A stretch of 64,000 bases of DNA from assembly GCA_900551455.1 (NCBI GenBank), contig URVV01000001.1:61815-125814 (forward strand). The letters run 5' to 3'. This document shows positions 50,307-58,889 of this stretch, in pieces. A program made the position numbers and the translations under genes. The stretch comes from an uncultured Mycoplasmatota bacterium. GTDB lineage: Bacteria; Bacillota_I; Bacilli_A; RF39; UBA660. The notes under the pieces were generated by a model that worked only from the letters and a program-made list of their open reading frames with translations, was not told where the DNA came from and did no database searches. Numbering within the stretch: the first letter of the stretch is position 1; each line of letters opens with the position of its first letter.

Positions 50307-51563
50307 ATGAAAGAAGAATTGAATTTTAAGTTATCTGGTAATGATTGGAAAAAATTACAAGATGAAGCATTTGAAAAAGTTAATAAAAAGGCAAAGATTG
50401 ATGGTTTTAGACCAGGAAAGGCTCCAAGAAACGTATATGAAAAGAAATATGGAGTACAAGATATTCTTTTTGAAGCAGCTGATTTGGCAGTAAAAAAAGA
50501 ATATGAAAGAATTATTGAAGAAGGTAAAATTTTACCTGTAATTGAGCCTAAGATTGATTTAATTAAGTGTGATGAGAATGAAATTGAGATTAAATTTACA
50601 TTTGTTACTGAACCAAAAGTTACTCTTGGAGAATATACAAATTTAGGTTTAAAAAAAGAAAAGGTTAAAGTTTCTAAAGAAGAGGTTAAAGAAAGAATTA
50701 ATTCTTTACTAGATAATTATGCTGAATTAGTAGAGAAAGATGGTAAAGTTGCCGATGGAGATATTGCAGTAATTGATTTTACTGGACTTAAAGATGGTGT
50801 AGAATTTGAAGGCGGAAAGGCCCAGAATTATTCACTTACAATAGGAAGTAAGACATTTATTCCAGGATTTGAAGAGGCAGTAATTGGAATGGGAAAAGGA
50901 GAAGAGAAGGATATAGAATTAACTTTTCCTGAAGATTATATGGCTTCTGAATTGAAGGGACAAAAAGTTGTATTTAAAGTAAAAGTAAATGAAATAAAAG
51001 AGAGAGTTGTTCCTAAATTAGATAAAGAATTTTTTGATGATTTAGCAATGAAAGGGGTTACTAATAAAGAAGAACTTGAAAAAGAGATTACTTCAGAAAT
51101 TGAACATCAAAAAGAACACGAAGAGGAACATGCTTATGAAGATAGATGCTTAGAAAAAGCAGCAGAAAATATGAAAGCAGATATTTGCTCAGAATTAATA
51201 GATGATGAAGTTGAACATATGTATCGTGAATTTATGCAAAGAATGGAAATGCAGGGCATTAGTGAAGAAAAATATTTTGAATTTACGAAGAATAAAAAAG
51301 AAGATATTACTAATCAGATGAGAGAAAGTGCTGAGAAAAGAGTTAAATATCGTTATTTACTAAAAGAGATTATTAAAACTGAAAAGATAGATGTTACAGA
51401 GAAGGAACTAAAAGAAAAGGTTAAAGAATTATCTGAAATGTATAATGTTGATGAGGAGACTTTGCTTAAAGAGGTTCCAATGGATAATATTAAGTTTGAA
51501 ATGATGTATCAAAAAGCGATAAATATTATAACTTTAAATAAAGAAAAGAAAGAAAATAAATAA
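50307..51563 (+). CDS. tig: Trigger factor
   Basis: 418 residues. Ribosome-docking signature GFRPGKAPR (about 33-41), FKBP-type PPIase domain (about 146-240, GDIAVIDFTGLKDGVEFEGG, FPEDYMASELKGQKVVFKV) and the helical chaperone arms. The N-terminus begins directly with FKLSGNDWKKL, about 18 residues shorter than usual, lacking the first beta strand pair. A clear RBS (AAGGAGTAGG) supports this start. Confidence 0.95.
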   Translation: MKEELNFKLSGNDWKKLQDEAFEKVNKKAKIDGFRPGKAPRNVYEKKYGVQDILFEAADLAVKKEYERIIEEGKILPVIEPKIDLIKCDENEIEIKFTFVTEPKVTLGEYTNLGLKKEKVKVSKEEVKERINSLLDNYAELVEKDGKVADGDIAVIDFTGLKDGVEFEGGKAQNYSLTIGSKTFIPGFEEAVIGMGKGEEKDIELTFPEDYMASELKGQKVVFKVKVNEIKERVVPKLDKEFFDDLAMKGVTNKEELEKEITSEIEHQKEHEEEHAYEDRCLEKAAENMKADICSELIDDEVEHMYREFMQRMEMQGISEEKYFEFTKNKKEDITNQMRESAEKRVKYRYLLKEIIKTEKIDVTEKELKEKVKELSEMYNVDEETLLKEVPMDNIKFEMMYQKAINIITLNKEKKENK

Positions 51564-51591
51564 GCCTTGAAAGGGCTTTTTTTCTTTACAT
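51561..51591 (+). terminator. Terminator after tig
   Basis: AAGCCTT-GA-AAGGGCTT hairpin followed by TTTTTTC. Nothing else is seen in 51592-51740. Confidence 0.75.
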
Positions 51592-51775
51592 ATAAAACGT
51601 AAAGGGTAATTATCGAGTTGATAACTAGTCGTTGGGGCTATAACTTATGAAAATAAAAGAATTAGAATTATTTTTTTAAAGACGAATGAGGGATTATTCT
51701 TTATGTTTTTTGTAGATTTATCTTTTGCTTTGTGACTTGTTATGTTATAATTAATTAGAAATGGAGTGATTTAGT

Positions 51776-52291
51776 ATGGCTAGTAATTTAGCAAAGGCTT
51801 TAGTAGATGCTTTTTCAGGATTAACGGCTTTAAAATATGGCAAAGAATTAATAATATTTATAATTTCAATGTTACCAATATTAGAACTTCGTGGTGGGTT
51901 GATTGCAGCTTCTTTATTAAAAATGAAGATTATACCAAGTTTTGTGATTTGCTTTTTAGGAAATATAATTCCAATTCCTTTTATTTTGTGGTTAATAACT
52001 CCGATATTTAATAAATTAAAGAAAACTAAGATGTTTAGTGGAATGGTAAATAAAATAGAGAATAAAGCATTATCTAAGAGGGATCAAATAGAAAAACTTC
52101 AATATATTGGGTTGATGCTATTTGTGGGTATTCCTTTACCAGGAACGGGAGCGTGGACAGGATGTTTAATTGCGGCACTTCTTGGAATGGATAAGAAAAA
52201 GGCAATGATTTATACGATACTGGGAGTTGTAATGGCAGGAATTATTATGTTAATCTTTTCTTTTGGGATACTTGGAAATATTATTCATTAA
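51776..52291 (+). CDS. Small multidrug export family (COG2426) membrane protein
   Basis: 171 residues. Family motifs ISMLPILELRGGLIAA (re-entrant loop with ELRGG), LGNIIPIPFI and VGIPLPGTGAWTGCLIAALLG, with about 5 hydrophobic segments. Grouped as small multi-drug export proteins (PF06695), related in fold to DedA-type transporters; substrate unknown. Confidence 0.88.
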   Translation: MASNLAKALVDAFSGLTALKYGKELIIFIISMLPILELRGGLIAASLLKMKIIPSFVICFLGNIIPIPFILWLITPIFNKLKKTKMFSGMVNKIENKALSKRDQIEKLQYIGLMLFVGIPLPGTGAWTGCLIAALLGMDKKKAMIYTILGVVMAGIIMLIFSFGILGNIIH

Positions 52292-52306
52292 AATATTAAA
52301 AAATAC

Positions 52307-52335
52307 TTGAAATATGGGAAATTTAGTGTTATAAT
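52307..52335 (+). promoter_or_regulatory. tRNA-Lys promoter
   Basis: TTGAAA-N17-TATAAT. Confidence 0.8.
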
Positions 52336-52365
52336 TTTAATTGTCTTTGTGAAAGACAATTAGAT

Positions 52366-52441
52366 GGGCTGTTAGCTCAGTTGGTAGAGCAACTGACTCT
52401 TAATCAGTGGGTCTAGGGTTCGAATCCCTAACAGCCCACCA
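52366..52441 (+). tRNA. tRNA-Lys (CTT), CCA encoded
   Basis: 76 nt; acceptor GGGCTGT/ACAGCCC, anticodon loop GACTCTTAATC (CTT), T loop GGTTCGAATCC. Confidence 0.96.
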
Positions 52442-52468
52442 TTTAATTATTTAAATTGAAAAAAATGC

Positions 52469-52497
52469 TTGATATTATATTTATTTGATGTTATAAT
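52469..52497 (+). promoter_or_regulatory. tRNA-Ile promoter
   Basis: TTGATA-N17-TATAAT between tRNA-Lys and tRNA-Ile, so these are separately started. Confidence 0.75.
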
Positions 52498-52517
52498 CAA
52501 TTAGCAGGAAACAAAAT

Positions 52518-52594
<77 letters not shown>

Positions 52595-52605
52595 TTTTGT
52601 ATTAT

Positions 52606-52682
52606 GGCCCGTTGGTGAAGTGGTTCAACACACATGCCTTTCACGCATGCATTCATGGGTTCAAATCCCGTACGGGTCACCA
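52606..52682 (+). tRNA. tRNA-Glu (TTC), CCA encoded
   Basis: 77 nt; acceptor GGCCCGT/ACGGGTC, anticodon loop CTTTCAC (TTC), T loop GGTTCAAATCC. 11 bases after tRNA-Ile, co-transcribed. Confidence 0.95.
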
Positions 52683-52692
52683 ATGAGAAATT

Positions 52693-52720
52693 AAAGTCTT
52701 TAGTAATAAAGACTTTTTTT
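52693..52720 (+). terminator. Terminator after tRNA-Glu
   Basis: AAAGTCTTTA-GTAA-TAAAGACTTTTTTT hairpin. Confidence 0.9.
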
Positions 52721-52737
52721 GTGATTAATTTATTTAA

Positions 52738-52766
52738 TAGACAAAAGAATGATAATTTAGTATAAT
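52738..52766 (+). promoter_or_regulatory. Promoter of the 52782 operon
   Basis: TAGACA-N17-TATAAT. Confidence 0.65.
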
Positions 52767-52781
52767 TAAAGTGGTGATAAG

Positions 52782-53411
52782 ATGATAAAGAAAATATTGG
52801 CATTTGGTCTTATATTTATTACTATGATAGGGGTATTTTTATTATATAAAGGAAGTTATGGATATAAGGAGGATATACAGTATGTTAATATAGATTTATA
52901 TGAAGGAGATGATTTTGAATCAAGACTTAGAAAATTTATAGATTTGATAGATGATGAAATGTTACCAAGAAGTTCTTTTTTAATATCTAGTGACTTAAAT
53001 GAAAATTATGAAGCATTAGTTGATTTTGCTATCGCTTTTATTATAAAACATAAAGATAATTATATTGATCAAATAGTTTTAAGAGAAGAATATGTAGTTA
53101 ATTATCGTGGTGTTGAATATAAGAGCAATGAATTTGTTAATAAAGATTTAATATATAAAATAACTAATCAGGTATTTGGAAAGAAATATTTTTATATTAC
53201 TAATGAATATTTAGATAATGAGATGGAATTTATTCCTTTAGTTGATGTTAATCAGTTAGAAAATTTAATGGTTATTGATAAGATTAATATAGAGTATCTT
53301 AATAATTCGATAAATGTAGATGTTAATTATGTGGATGTTGATTTTAATTATAGATATATTTTTGATAAACTAGATAATAGATATGTTATTAGAAATATAG
53401 TTGTTTGGTGA
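52782..53411 (+). CDS. Exported or membrane-anchored protein, unknown
   Basis: 209 residues with an N-terminal hydrophobic helix (about 4-21) and a Asp/Asn/Tyr-rich extracytoplasmic domain (IDLIDDEMLPRSSFLIS, VLREEYVVNYRGVEYKSNEF). First gene of a unit with a C39-like peptidase, whose start lies 4 bases after its stop. Function not recognised. Confidence 0.6.
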   Translation: MIKKILAFGLIFITMIGVFLLYKGSYGYKEDIQYVNIDLYEGDDFESRLRKFIDLIDDEMLPRSSFLISSDLNENYEALVDFAIAFIIKHKDNYIDQIVLREEYVVNYRGVEYKSNEFVNKDLIYKITNQVFGKKYFYITNEYLDNEMEFIPLVDVNQLENLMVIDKINIEYLNNSINVDVNYVDVDFNYRYIFDKLDNRYVIRNIVVW

Positions 53412-53415
53412 TGAT

Positions 53416-54384
53416 ATGAAAAAGAGGATAATAATTATTTTATTGATAGTACTTGATATAGTAATGGTTATTTTAAATTTAAATTTAGGCAATAATTATA
53501 TAAAGAATAAAAATAAATTAACAGAAATTTTAAAAGATAGAAAGTATGATGATTTAAAAAAAGAATACTTGATAGAAATAAATGAATATAAAGAAAAGTT
53601 GGCGAAAAACTATAATATAGATGCGAGTGATGCTTTGGAATTGCGTGAAATAATTAGAGAAATAAATGATAGTTATGGGGGGGTTCTCAAAAAGGAAGAG
53701 ATTAATAAGGATAAAATTAATAGTTTGAAGAAACAAAAGGAAACTCTTAGTAGTAAGTTAGATAAATTAGTATGGGAAAATGAACAAAAGAGAGTTTATT
53801 TGGTTAAAAATGTTCATACGATTAATCAATATACGGAAGGTTATCCGACAGGATGTGAGAGTGCTGCTTTGTGGGTTCTATTAAAGCATTATGGTATTGA
53901 TGTTAATTTAGATGATATTATTGATAATTTAAAAAAAGGGGAAGAACCATACTATGAAAATGGAGTTAGATATGGGGGAAATATTTATATTGAATTTGCT
54001 GGTCATCCTAGTAGATATACTTCTTTTGGAACTTATGATAAAACAATAGAGGAGTTGGCTAATATGTATAAAAAGGGAATAATTAATGGTAGTGGGATGA
54101 ATTTTAATAAAGTGTTGGATAAGGTACGTGAAGGTATACCAGTATTGGTTTGGAATAGTGCCGATTTGGTTATTCCTTATATTAGTGCTTCTTGGATATA
54201 TAAACCTACAGGAAAAAAAATTAATTGGATAAGAGGGGAGCATGCTTTGGTGGTAGTTGGATATGATAATAATAATGTTATAACTTCAGATACGTTAACA
54301 GGTACTATCAGATATTTTAATAAACAAGTTTTTGAAAATAGGTATAATGCCTATGGAAAGAGAACTTTATATTATGAAGAATAA
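53416..54384 (+). CDS. Membrane-anchored C39-like (C39_2) cysteine peptidase
   Basis: 322 residues from the ATG at 53416. N-terminal anchor (about 4-25), coiled-coil stalk (about 30-120), then a papain-like C39_2 domain: Cys in YPTGCESAALWVLLKHYG, His in GEHALVVVGYD and Asp in ITSDTLTG. Expected to cut a peptide or protein outside the cell. It overlaps the next gene by 11 bases. Confidence 0.82.
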   Translation: MKKRIIIILLIVLDIVMVILNLNLGNNYIKNKNKLTEILKDRKYDDLKKEYLIEINEYKEKLAKNYNIDASDALELREIIREINDSYGGVLKKEEINKDKINSLKKQKETLSSKLDKLVWENEQKRVYLVKNVHTINQYTEGYPTGCESAALWVLLKHYGIDVNLDDIIDNLKKGEEPYYENGVRYGGNIYIEFAGHPSRYTSFGTYDKTIEELANMYKKGIINGSGMNFNKVLDKVREGIPVLVWNSADLVIPYISASWIYKPTGKKINWIRGEHALVVVGYDNNNVITSDTLTGTIRYFNKQVFENRYNAYGKRTLYYEE

Positions 54385-54676
54385 GGATAATAAATTAATG
54401 ATATATATATTAGGTGCTTTTCTAGTTATTTCTTTAGGAATAGAAATAATTTTAAGAAATGAAGAGAAAATGATGACAGAAAAATTAAATAATCTTTTAG
54501 AACTTGAAACAAGTTATTATTACTTTAAAGAGAATTATACAGTTTTAGAAGATATAATTAATAAAAAGGAACAACTTTCTAAAAATAATTTGGAAGATGA
54601 GGGTAAAATTAATAGTTTAGAAGCAGATATTTTAGAGTTAGTTAATAGAATTAAGGAATATGAAAATAATAAGTGA
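54374..54676 (+). CDS. Small membrane protein with coiled coil
   Basis: 100 residues from the ATG at 54374. One membrane helix (about 8-26), then a coiled coil (EEKMMTEKLNNLLELE, EGKINSLEADILELVNRIKEY). Its stalk resembles that of the preceding peptidase, so the two may pair through coiled coils. Confidence 0.6.
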   Translation: MKNKDNKLMIYILGAFLVISLGIEIILRNEEKMMTEKLNNLLELETSYYYFKENYTVLEDIINKKEQLSKNNLEDEGKINSLEADILELVNRIKEYENNK

Positions 54677-54685
54677 GGTTTAATA

Positions 54686-55888
54686 ATGAATGGAAAGTAT
54701 TTAGTAATTAATTGTGGGAGTTCTTCGTTGAAGTTTTCTTTGTATGAGATGCCTTTAGAGATACTTCTTATTAATGGTTATGTTGAAAAAATTGGTCATT
54801 CAGATAGTTTTTTAACAATAAAAATTAATGGAAATAAAATAAGAAGTAATAAATATATTAAGGATCATAATGAAGCTGTTATGGTAATGATAGAAGAACT
54901 TATTAAGAATAAAGTAATTGAATCTTTATCTTCGATTAAGGGAGTAGGTCATAGAGTATTACACGGAGGAGAAAAGTATAGGGATTCAGTTATTATTACG
55001 AGTGATGTACTTAAAAATATTGTTGAGTTAACGAAATTAGGACCGTTACATCATCCGGGAGAAATTGCGGGTATTAGGGCTATGGAAATTAATTTGCCTG
55101 GGATTAGGCAAGTAGCGGTATTTGATACGGCTTTTCATCAATCTATGCCAAAAGAGAATTTTTTATATGCTGTACCGTATGAGTGGTATGAGAAATATGG
55201 AGTTAGGAAGTATGGTTTTCACGGTACTAGTCATAGATATATAACGGAGCTATTACAGGAAAAATTTGGTTTAAAGAAGATCAATTTGATTATATGTCAT
55301 ATTGGAAGTGGGGCTAGTATTTCTTGTATTCGTGATGGAGTGTGTATAGATACTACAATGGGGTTAACTCCTTTGGATGGTCTTATTATGGGGACGAGAT
55401 GTGGTTCTATTGATGCTTCGATTATTAAATATATGATGGATGAAACAGGAATGAATATTTCTTTAATCGATAATATTCTTAATAAAAAAAGTGGTCTTTT
55501 GGGAATTTGCGGAAAGAATGATTTTAGGGATGTGATGGAGCTTAAAAATAATAATAATGAATTTGGGGTATTGGCATATAAAATGTTTATGAATTCAATT
55601 ATTAGATATATTTCTGAGTATTATTTTATGTTAGATGGTAAAGTGGATGCGATTGTTTTTACAGCAGGTGTATTAGAAAATAATGCTTTATTGAGAGGAG
55701 ATATTATTAATAAAATTGGTGGTGTTTTGGGCAGTAACTTAAATAATGAGGCAAATAATAGTTTAGAGAGTGGTAATTTAAATATGACGTTGATTACTAC
55801 GGAGAATTCTAAAGTTCCTGTGTATGTTGCTTCTACTGATGAAGAGTTGATGATAGTGAGAGATACTTATAAGTTGATTAATGAATAG
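54686..55888 (+). CDS. ackA: Acetate kinase
   Basis: 400 residues. INCGSSSLKFSLYEM (1-18 region, phosphate 1 motif), GHRVLHGGEKY, AVFDTAFHQSMP, YGFHGTSHRYI, CHIGSGASIS, and TPLDGLIMGTRCGSID are all intact. Makes ATP from acetyl phosphate in fermentation; pta is not adjacent. Confidence 0.96.
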   Translation: MNGKYLVINCGSSSLKFSLYEMPLEILLINGYVEKIGHSDSFLTIKINGNKIRSNKYIKDHNEAVMVMIEELIKNKVIESLSSIKGVGHRVLHGGEKYRDSVIITSDVLKNIVELTKLGPLHHPGEIAGIRAMEINLPGIRQVAVFDTAFHQSMPKENFLYAVPYEWYEKYGVRKYGFHGTSHRYITELLQEKFGLKKINLIICHIGSGASISCIRDGVCIDTTMGLTPLDGLIMGTRCGSIDASIIKYMMDETGMNISLIDNILNKKSGLLGICGKNDFRDVMELKNNNNEFGVLAYKMFMNSIIRYISEYYFMLDGKVDAIVFTAGVLENNALLRGDIINKIGGVLGSNLNNEANNSLESGNLNMTLITTENSKVPVYVASTDEELMIVRDTYKLINE

Positions 55889-56031
55889 TTGTAAGTGTAA
55901 AAATATTTTTAGGGAATGGTGAGACTTTTATAGGCTTTGTGAGGGAATGTGTTTTTTGATGTTTTAGTTGGTGTGCTTTACTTTTTAAATATTATGTTAA
56001 TTAATTTTTTTGTAAAAAAGTAAAAAAACAC

Positions 56032-56060
56032 TTGCATTTATTTTTAATATATATTACAAT
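56032..56060 (+). promoter_or_regulatory. Promoter of a small RNA
   Basis: TTGCAT-N17-TACAAT, with a start expected at about 56067. Confidence 0.6.
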
Positions 56061-56066
56061 AATATT

Positions 56067-56172
56067 GTCATAATAAACAAAATATTATGACCAACCTTTT
56101 TACACTCACTACGAAATAATGTAGGAGTGTTCAACCAAAACCCCCTGAAGAGAGCGAAAGCTCTCATTTTTG
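56067..56172 (+). ncRNA. Candidate small RNA (~106 nt), three hairpins, C-rich loops
   Basis: Between a promoter and terminator without ORF. Hairpin 1: GTCATAATA-AACAAAA-TATTATGAC (56067-56091), perfect 9 bp. Hairpin 2: ACACTC..CTAC-N8-GTAG.GAGTGT (56101-56130 region). Hairpin 3: GAGAGC-GAAA-GCTCTC (56150-56165) with ATTTTTG tail, the terminator. Unpaired CCAACC and CAACCAAAACCCCC segments could pair with Shine-Dalgarno sequences. It is not 6S, SRP RNA, tmRNA or RNase P by motif. The rest of 55889-56392 shows no gene. Confidence 0.6.
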
Positions 56173-56342
56173 TTTATATTAAAGGGTTTTAGAACTATTA
56201 AGTAATTTTAGGTGCACAAATTTAAAATAAGTTAAAATCTTTTAACCAAGTTAATGAAAATTTATGTTTTTTCATTAACTTTGTCAAAGATATAAAATCT
56301 AAGAAATTGTACTTTAAAATTTCCTTTTTTATTTGTATAATA

Positions 56343-56371
56343 CTGACAGATAGGAACTTTTTTGTTATAAT
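56343..56371 (+). promoter_or_regulatory. fic promoter
   Basis: CTGACA-N17-TATAAT. Confidence 0.7.
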
Positions 56372-56392
56372 GTTATTAGTGGAGGTGCTAAG

Positions 56393-57241
56393 ATGTCTGA
56401 GAGAGATTTAGATTCAAGTATAAATGATTATATTGAAACAGTAACACCTAAAAACTATGTAAAACAACAAGAGTGGGATATGGCTATTGGACTTCAAGAA
56501 GTTGATAACTTAAAACCATCTAAGTATTTAGAAAAGTTGTTACAAGAAAATGTAACAGGTGAAAAAACAATTTATGAAGTTGAACATGAATTAAAACAAT
56601 ATTATGTAGAAAAAGATAAAAAAGATAAAACAATTCAAGATGAATTTGAATGTGATTTAGTTTCTACTAGGATAGTTCAATTATTAGAAGAAGATAATTT
56701 TGAATTATCAGTAGATTATATAAAATATATTCATGAATATTTATTTAAAGATGTTTATGAATTTGCAGGAGAATTTAGAAAAGTAGATTTTTCTAAACAT
56801 GAAAGAATTTTAAATAATGATTCAGTTGCTTATGGAGATTGTAAATTATTAGAACAGTCATTAGATTATGATATATTATTAGAAAAAAATAAAAAATATG
56901 ATGAAATGAATATTGTTGATGTAATTAATAATATAACTAACTTTTCTTCAAGCATATGGCAAATACATCCATTTAAAGAAGGAAATACTAGAACTACAGC
57001 ATTATTTATAGAAAAGTATTTAGTATCACTTGGATATGATGTTGATAACTCAATGTTCAAAGAAAAATCAGTTTATTATAGAAATGCATTAGTAAGAAGT
57101 AATTATTTTAATAATTATTTAAATATAAAACAAGATAATAATTTCTTAATTAAATTTTATGAAAACTTATTATTAGGAAAAAATAATAATTTACATTCAA
57201 GAGATTTAATTATAGAGAAACTATTTAATAAAGAGAATTAA
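56393..57241 (+). CDS. Fic-family protein with fused N-terminal VbhA-like antitoxin domain
   Basis: 282 residues. The Fic active-site motif is HPFKEGNTRT (consensus HPFxxGNxR, with Thr where Gly/Lys is usual), preceded by the flap region FAGEFRKVDFSKHE. Residues about 28-70 (AIGLQEVDNLKPSKYLEKLL and following) follow the VbhA antitoxin pattern (A..LEGL.P....), giving toxin and antitoxin in one chain. The inhibitory S/T-x3-E-G/N motif reads L-x3-D-N here. Fic enzymes transfer AMP to protein hydroxyls. Gene and flanks are unlike neighbours in base use, suggesting transfer. Confidence 0.85.
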   Translation: MSERDLDSSINDYIETVTPKNYVKQQEWDMAIGLQEVDNLKPSKYLEKLLQENVTGEKTIYEVEHELKQYYVEKDKKDKTIQDEFECDLVSTRIVQLLEEDNFELSVDYIKYIHEYLFKDVYEFAGEFRKVDFSKHERILNNDSVAYGDCKLLEQSLDYDILLEKNKKYDEMNIVDVINNITNFSSSIWQIHPFKEGNTRTTALFIEKYLVSLGYDVDNSMFKEKSVYYRNALVRSNYFNNYLNIKQDNNFLIKFYENLLLGKNNNLHSRDLIIEKLFNKEN

Positions 57242-57355
57242 AATGATGTTTTAGATAACTTAATTTTAAGCATTGATTGAAAATATTGTATTAGAATTTA
57301 AGCATAGTGAAATAATTGGTGATAAATAATTAATTTAGTTGAGAGGAATTTTATT

Positions 57356-57799
57356 ATGAGTAGTATTTGTGGAGTTAATTGTGATGAATGCGGGATTAAA
57401 GATAAGTGTAAGGGGTGTGTAGAAACTAATGGACATCCTTGGGGTGGAGATTGCGTTTTAGCGGAATTTTGTTATGATAGTAATAGTCATACTAAAGAAA
57501 AAATTATAGCTTATAAGAAAGACTTAATTAAGGAAATTAATGATTTGAGATTGAATTTTATAGGGGAAGTGAAGGAATTATATCCGCTTAATGGAATGTT
57601 TGTAAATCTTGAATATAAATTACCTAATAATGAGAAAATTAAGTTACTTAAAGATAATAATATCTATTTAGGTACGCAATTATCCAGGAATGATAATAGT
57701 GGATACTATGGAATAGTTGCGGATAATAATTATATTTTAATAAGTGAATATGATAAAGATTATCAAAATGCTGAAATTATTATTTATAAGCAAAGATAA
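57356..57799 (+). CDS. DUF3795-like Cys-rich protein
   Basis: 147 residues. N-terminal Cys array C-x3-C-x2-C-x5-C-x2-C (SICGVNCDECGIKDKCKGC) with two further Cys (DCVLAEFCY) fits DUF3795, a putative metal-binding family. The C-terminal half is unrelated, beta-rich (KLLKDNNIYLGTQLSRND). RBS GAGAGGAA. Function unknown. Confidence 0.75.
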   Translation: MSSICGVNCDECGIKDKCKGCVETNGHPWGGDCVLAEFCYDSNSHTKEKIIAYKKDLIKEINDLRLNFIGEVKELYPLNGMFVNLEYKLPNNEKIKLLKDNNIYLGTQLSRNDNSGYYGIVADNNYILISEYDKDYQNAEIIIYKQR

Positions 57800-57883
57800 A
57801 AATTGGATTAGAATAATTAATAATGATTATATTATTAAGGGAATAAGACTATTATGAGAGAAGATTAATTTTTTTGATGAGGG

Positions 57884-57921
57884 AGTATAAATATGATGAT
57901 ATTTGTTTATACTTTCTTTTC
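57884..57921 (+). terminator. Terminator in the 57800-58194 gap
   Basis: AGTATAAA-N14-TTTATACT hairpin followed by TTCTTTTC. Confidence 0.6.
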
Positions 57922-58194
57922 TAATATTTTTTTTGATAGTGATGGGATAAGTAAGAATTGATAGGTTATATGGGTGTAGCTGTTAATTTGATAAGAATGT
58001 TAGGATATTAGATTATAATTAAAAATATTAGAGAATGGTGTATAAGAAGAATTTGCTATAAAAGTGAATAGAGAATATAAATATATGACTTTAGGATAGT
58101 GATGCTACTAATCGTAGCATATGTGTAAGGTATTTTTGCTGTTAATAAAGAGATTATTTTAGTAATATTGATTTTGAAAAGAGGAGATAGTATT
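57922..58194. other. Gap without a supported gene
   Basis: Short reading pieces broken by stops and one hairpin (GATGCTAC-TAATC-GTAGCATA near 58102-58119). Looks like decayed coding DNA; the RBS and start of the XRE gene are at its right edge. Confidence 0.4.
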
Positions 58195-58773
58195 ATGACA
58201 TTAGGTCAAAAATTAAGGAAAATAAGGAGTAAGTTTGGGTTATCACAAGAACAACTGGCTGAAGTTATAAATGTTTCAAGACAAGCAATAACTAAATGGG
58301 AAAATGATGGTGGTTTACCAGATGTAAGTAATTTACAGGAAATATCTGAAGTATTTGGGGTAACGGTAGATTATTTATTAAATGATGATAGTAATTTACC
58401 AGCATTATCGATGAAAAAGAAATTGGATAGAAATAAGTATAAAAATAAGGTAGTTATGTATAGTGAAGTGTTAAAAGAATATTATCCAGAGCCGTATGAG
58501 ATATTTGTATTATCTAGAACAAAGAAATTAAATTTTATAGAGTTAATTCTTGATACGTTTATAGCTCCATCAATAGGACCTGTATCTACGGCGGATAAGT
58601 TGGGAGATTTATCGCCATATTATTTAGTAAAAAAAGATGATTTAAAATTATTAGTAAATATTAAGAATTATACTTTAGAGGTAATTGAATTGCCATTTAA
58701 TACGAATGATAAAAAGTTTATATATAAAAAGAATAAATTTAGAAATTGTGGTAAGTTGAAATTGAGTAAATAA
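58195..58773 (+). CDS. XRE-family helix-turn-helix regulator
   Basis: 192 residues from the ATG at 58195 (RBS GAGGAGATAG). HTH_3 domain at 3-60 (LGQKLRKIRSKFGLSQEQLA, NVSRQAITKWENDGGLPDV). The C-terminal 125 residues are soluble, with no membrane segment and no recognised sensor fold (FIELILDTFIAPSIGP, DDLKLLVNIKNYTLEVIEL). Target genes not evident. Confidence 0.85.
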   Translation: MTLGQKLRKIRSKFGLSQEQLAEVINVSRQAITKWENDGGLPDVSNLQEISEVFGVTVDYLLNDDSNLPALSMKKKLDRNKYKNKVVMYSEVLKEYYPEPYEIFVLSRTKKLNFIELILDTFIAPSIGPVSTADKLGDLSPYYLVKKDDLKLLVNIKNYTLEVIELPFNTNDKKFIYKKNKFRNCGKLKLSK

Positions 58774-58807
58774 TTTTGTTAAATGTAAGAAGAAGTTGTT
58801 TTGAACT

Positions 58808-58834
58808 TTAGCAATTAATATTGACAATTGCTAA
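58808..58834. promoter_or_regulatory. CIRCE-like (HrcA-type) operator of htpG
   Basis: Perfect inverted repeat TTAGCAATT-N9-AATTGCTAA with the 9-9-9 geometry of CIRCE, overlapping the htpG -35. Shares the spacer TTGAC and right arm AATTGCTA with the clpB operator read on its own strand. Confidence 0.8.
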
Positions 58835-58849
58835 AAAAAGTGTTATATT
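58821..58849 (+). promoter_or_regulatory. htpG promoter
   Basis: TTGACA-N17-TATATT. Confidence 0.8.
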
Positions 58850-58889
58850 GAGTATGTAATTGAAAGATATTATGGAAAGAGTGGTAAAT

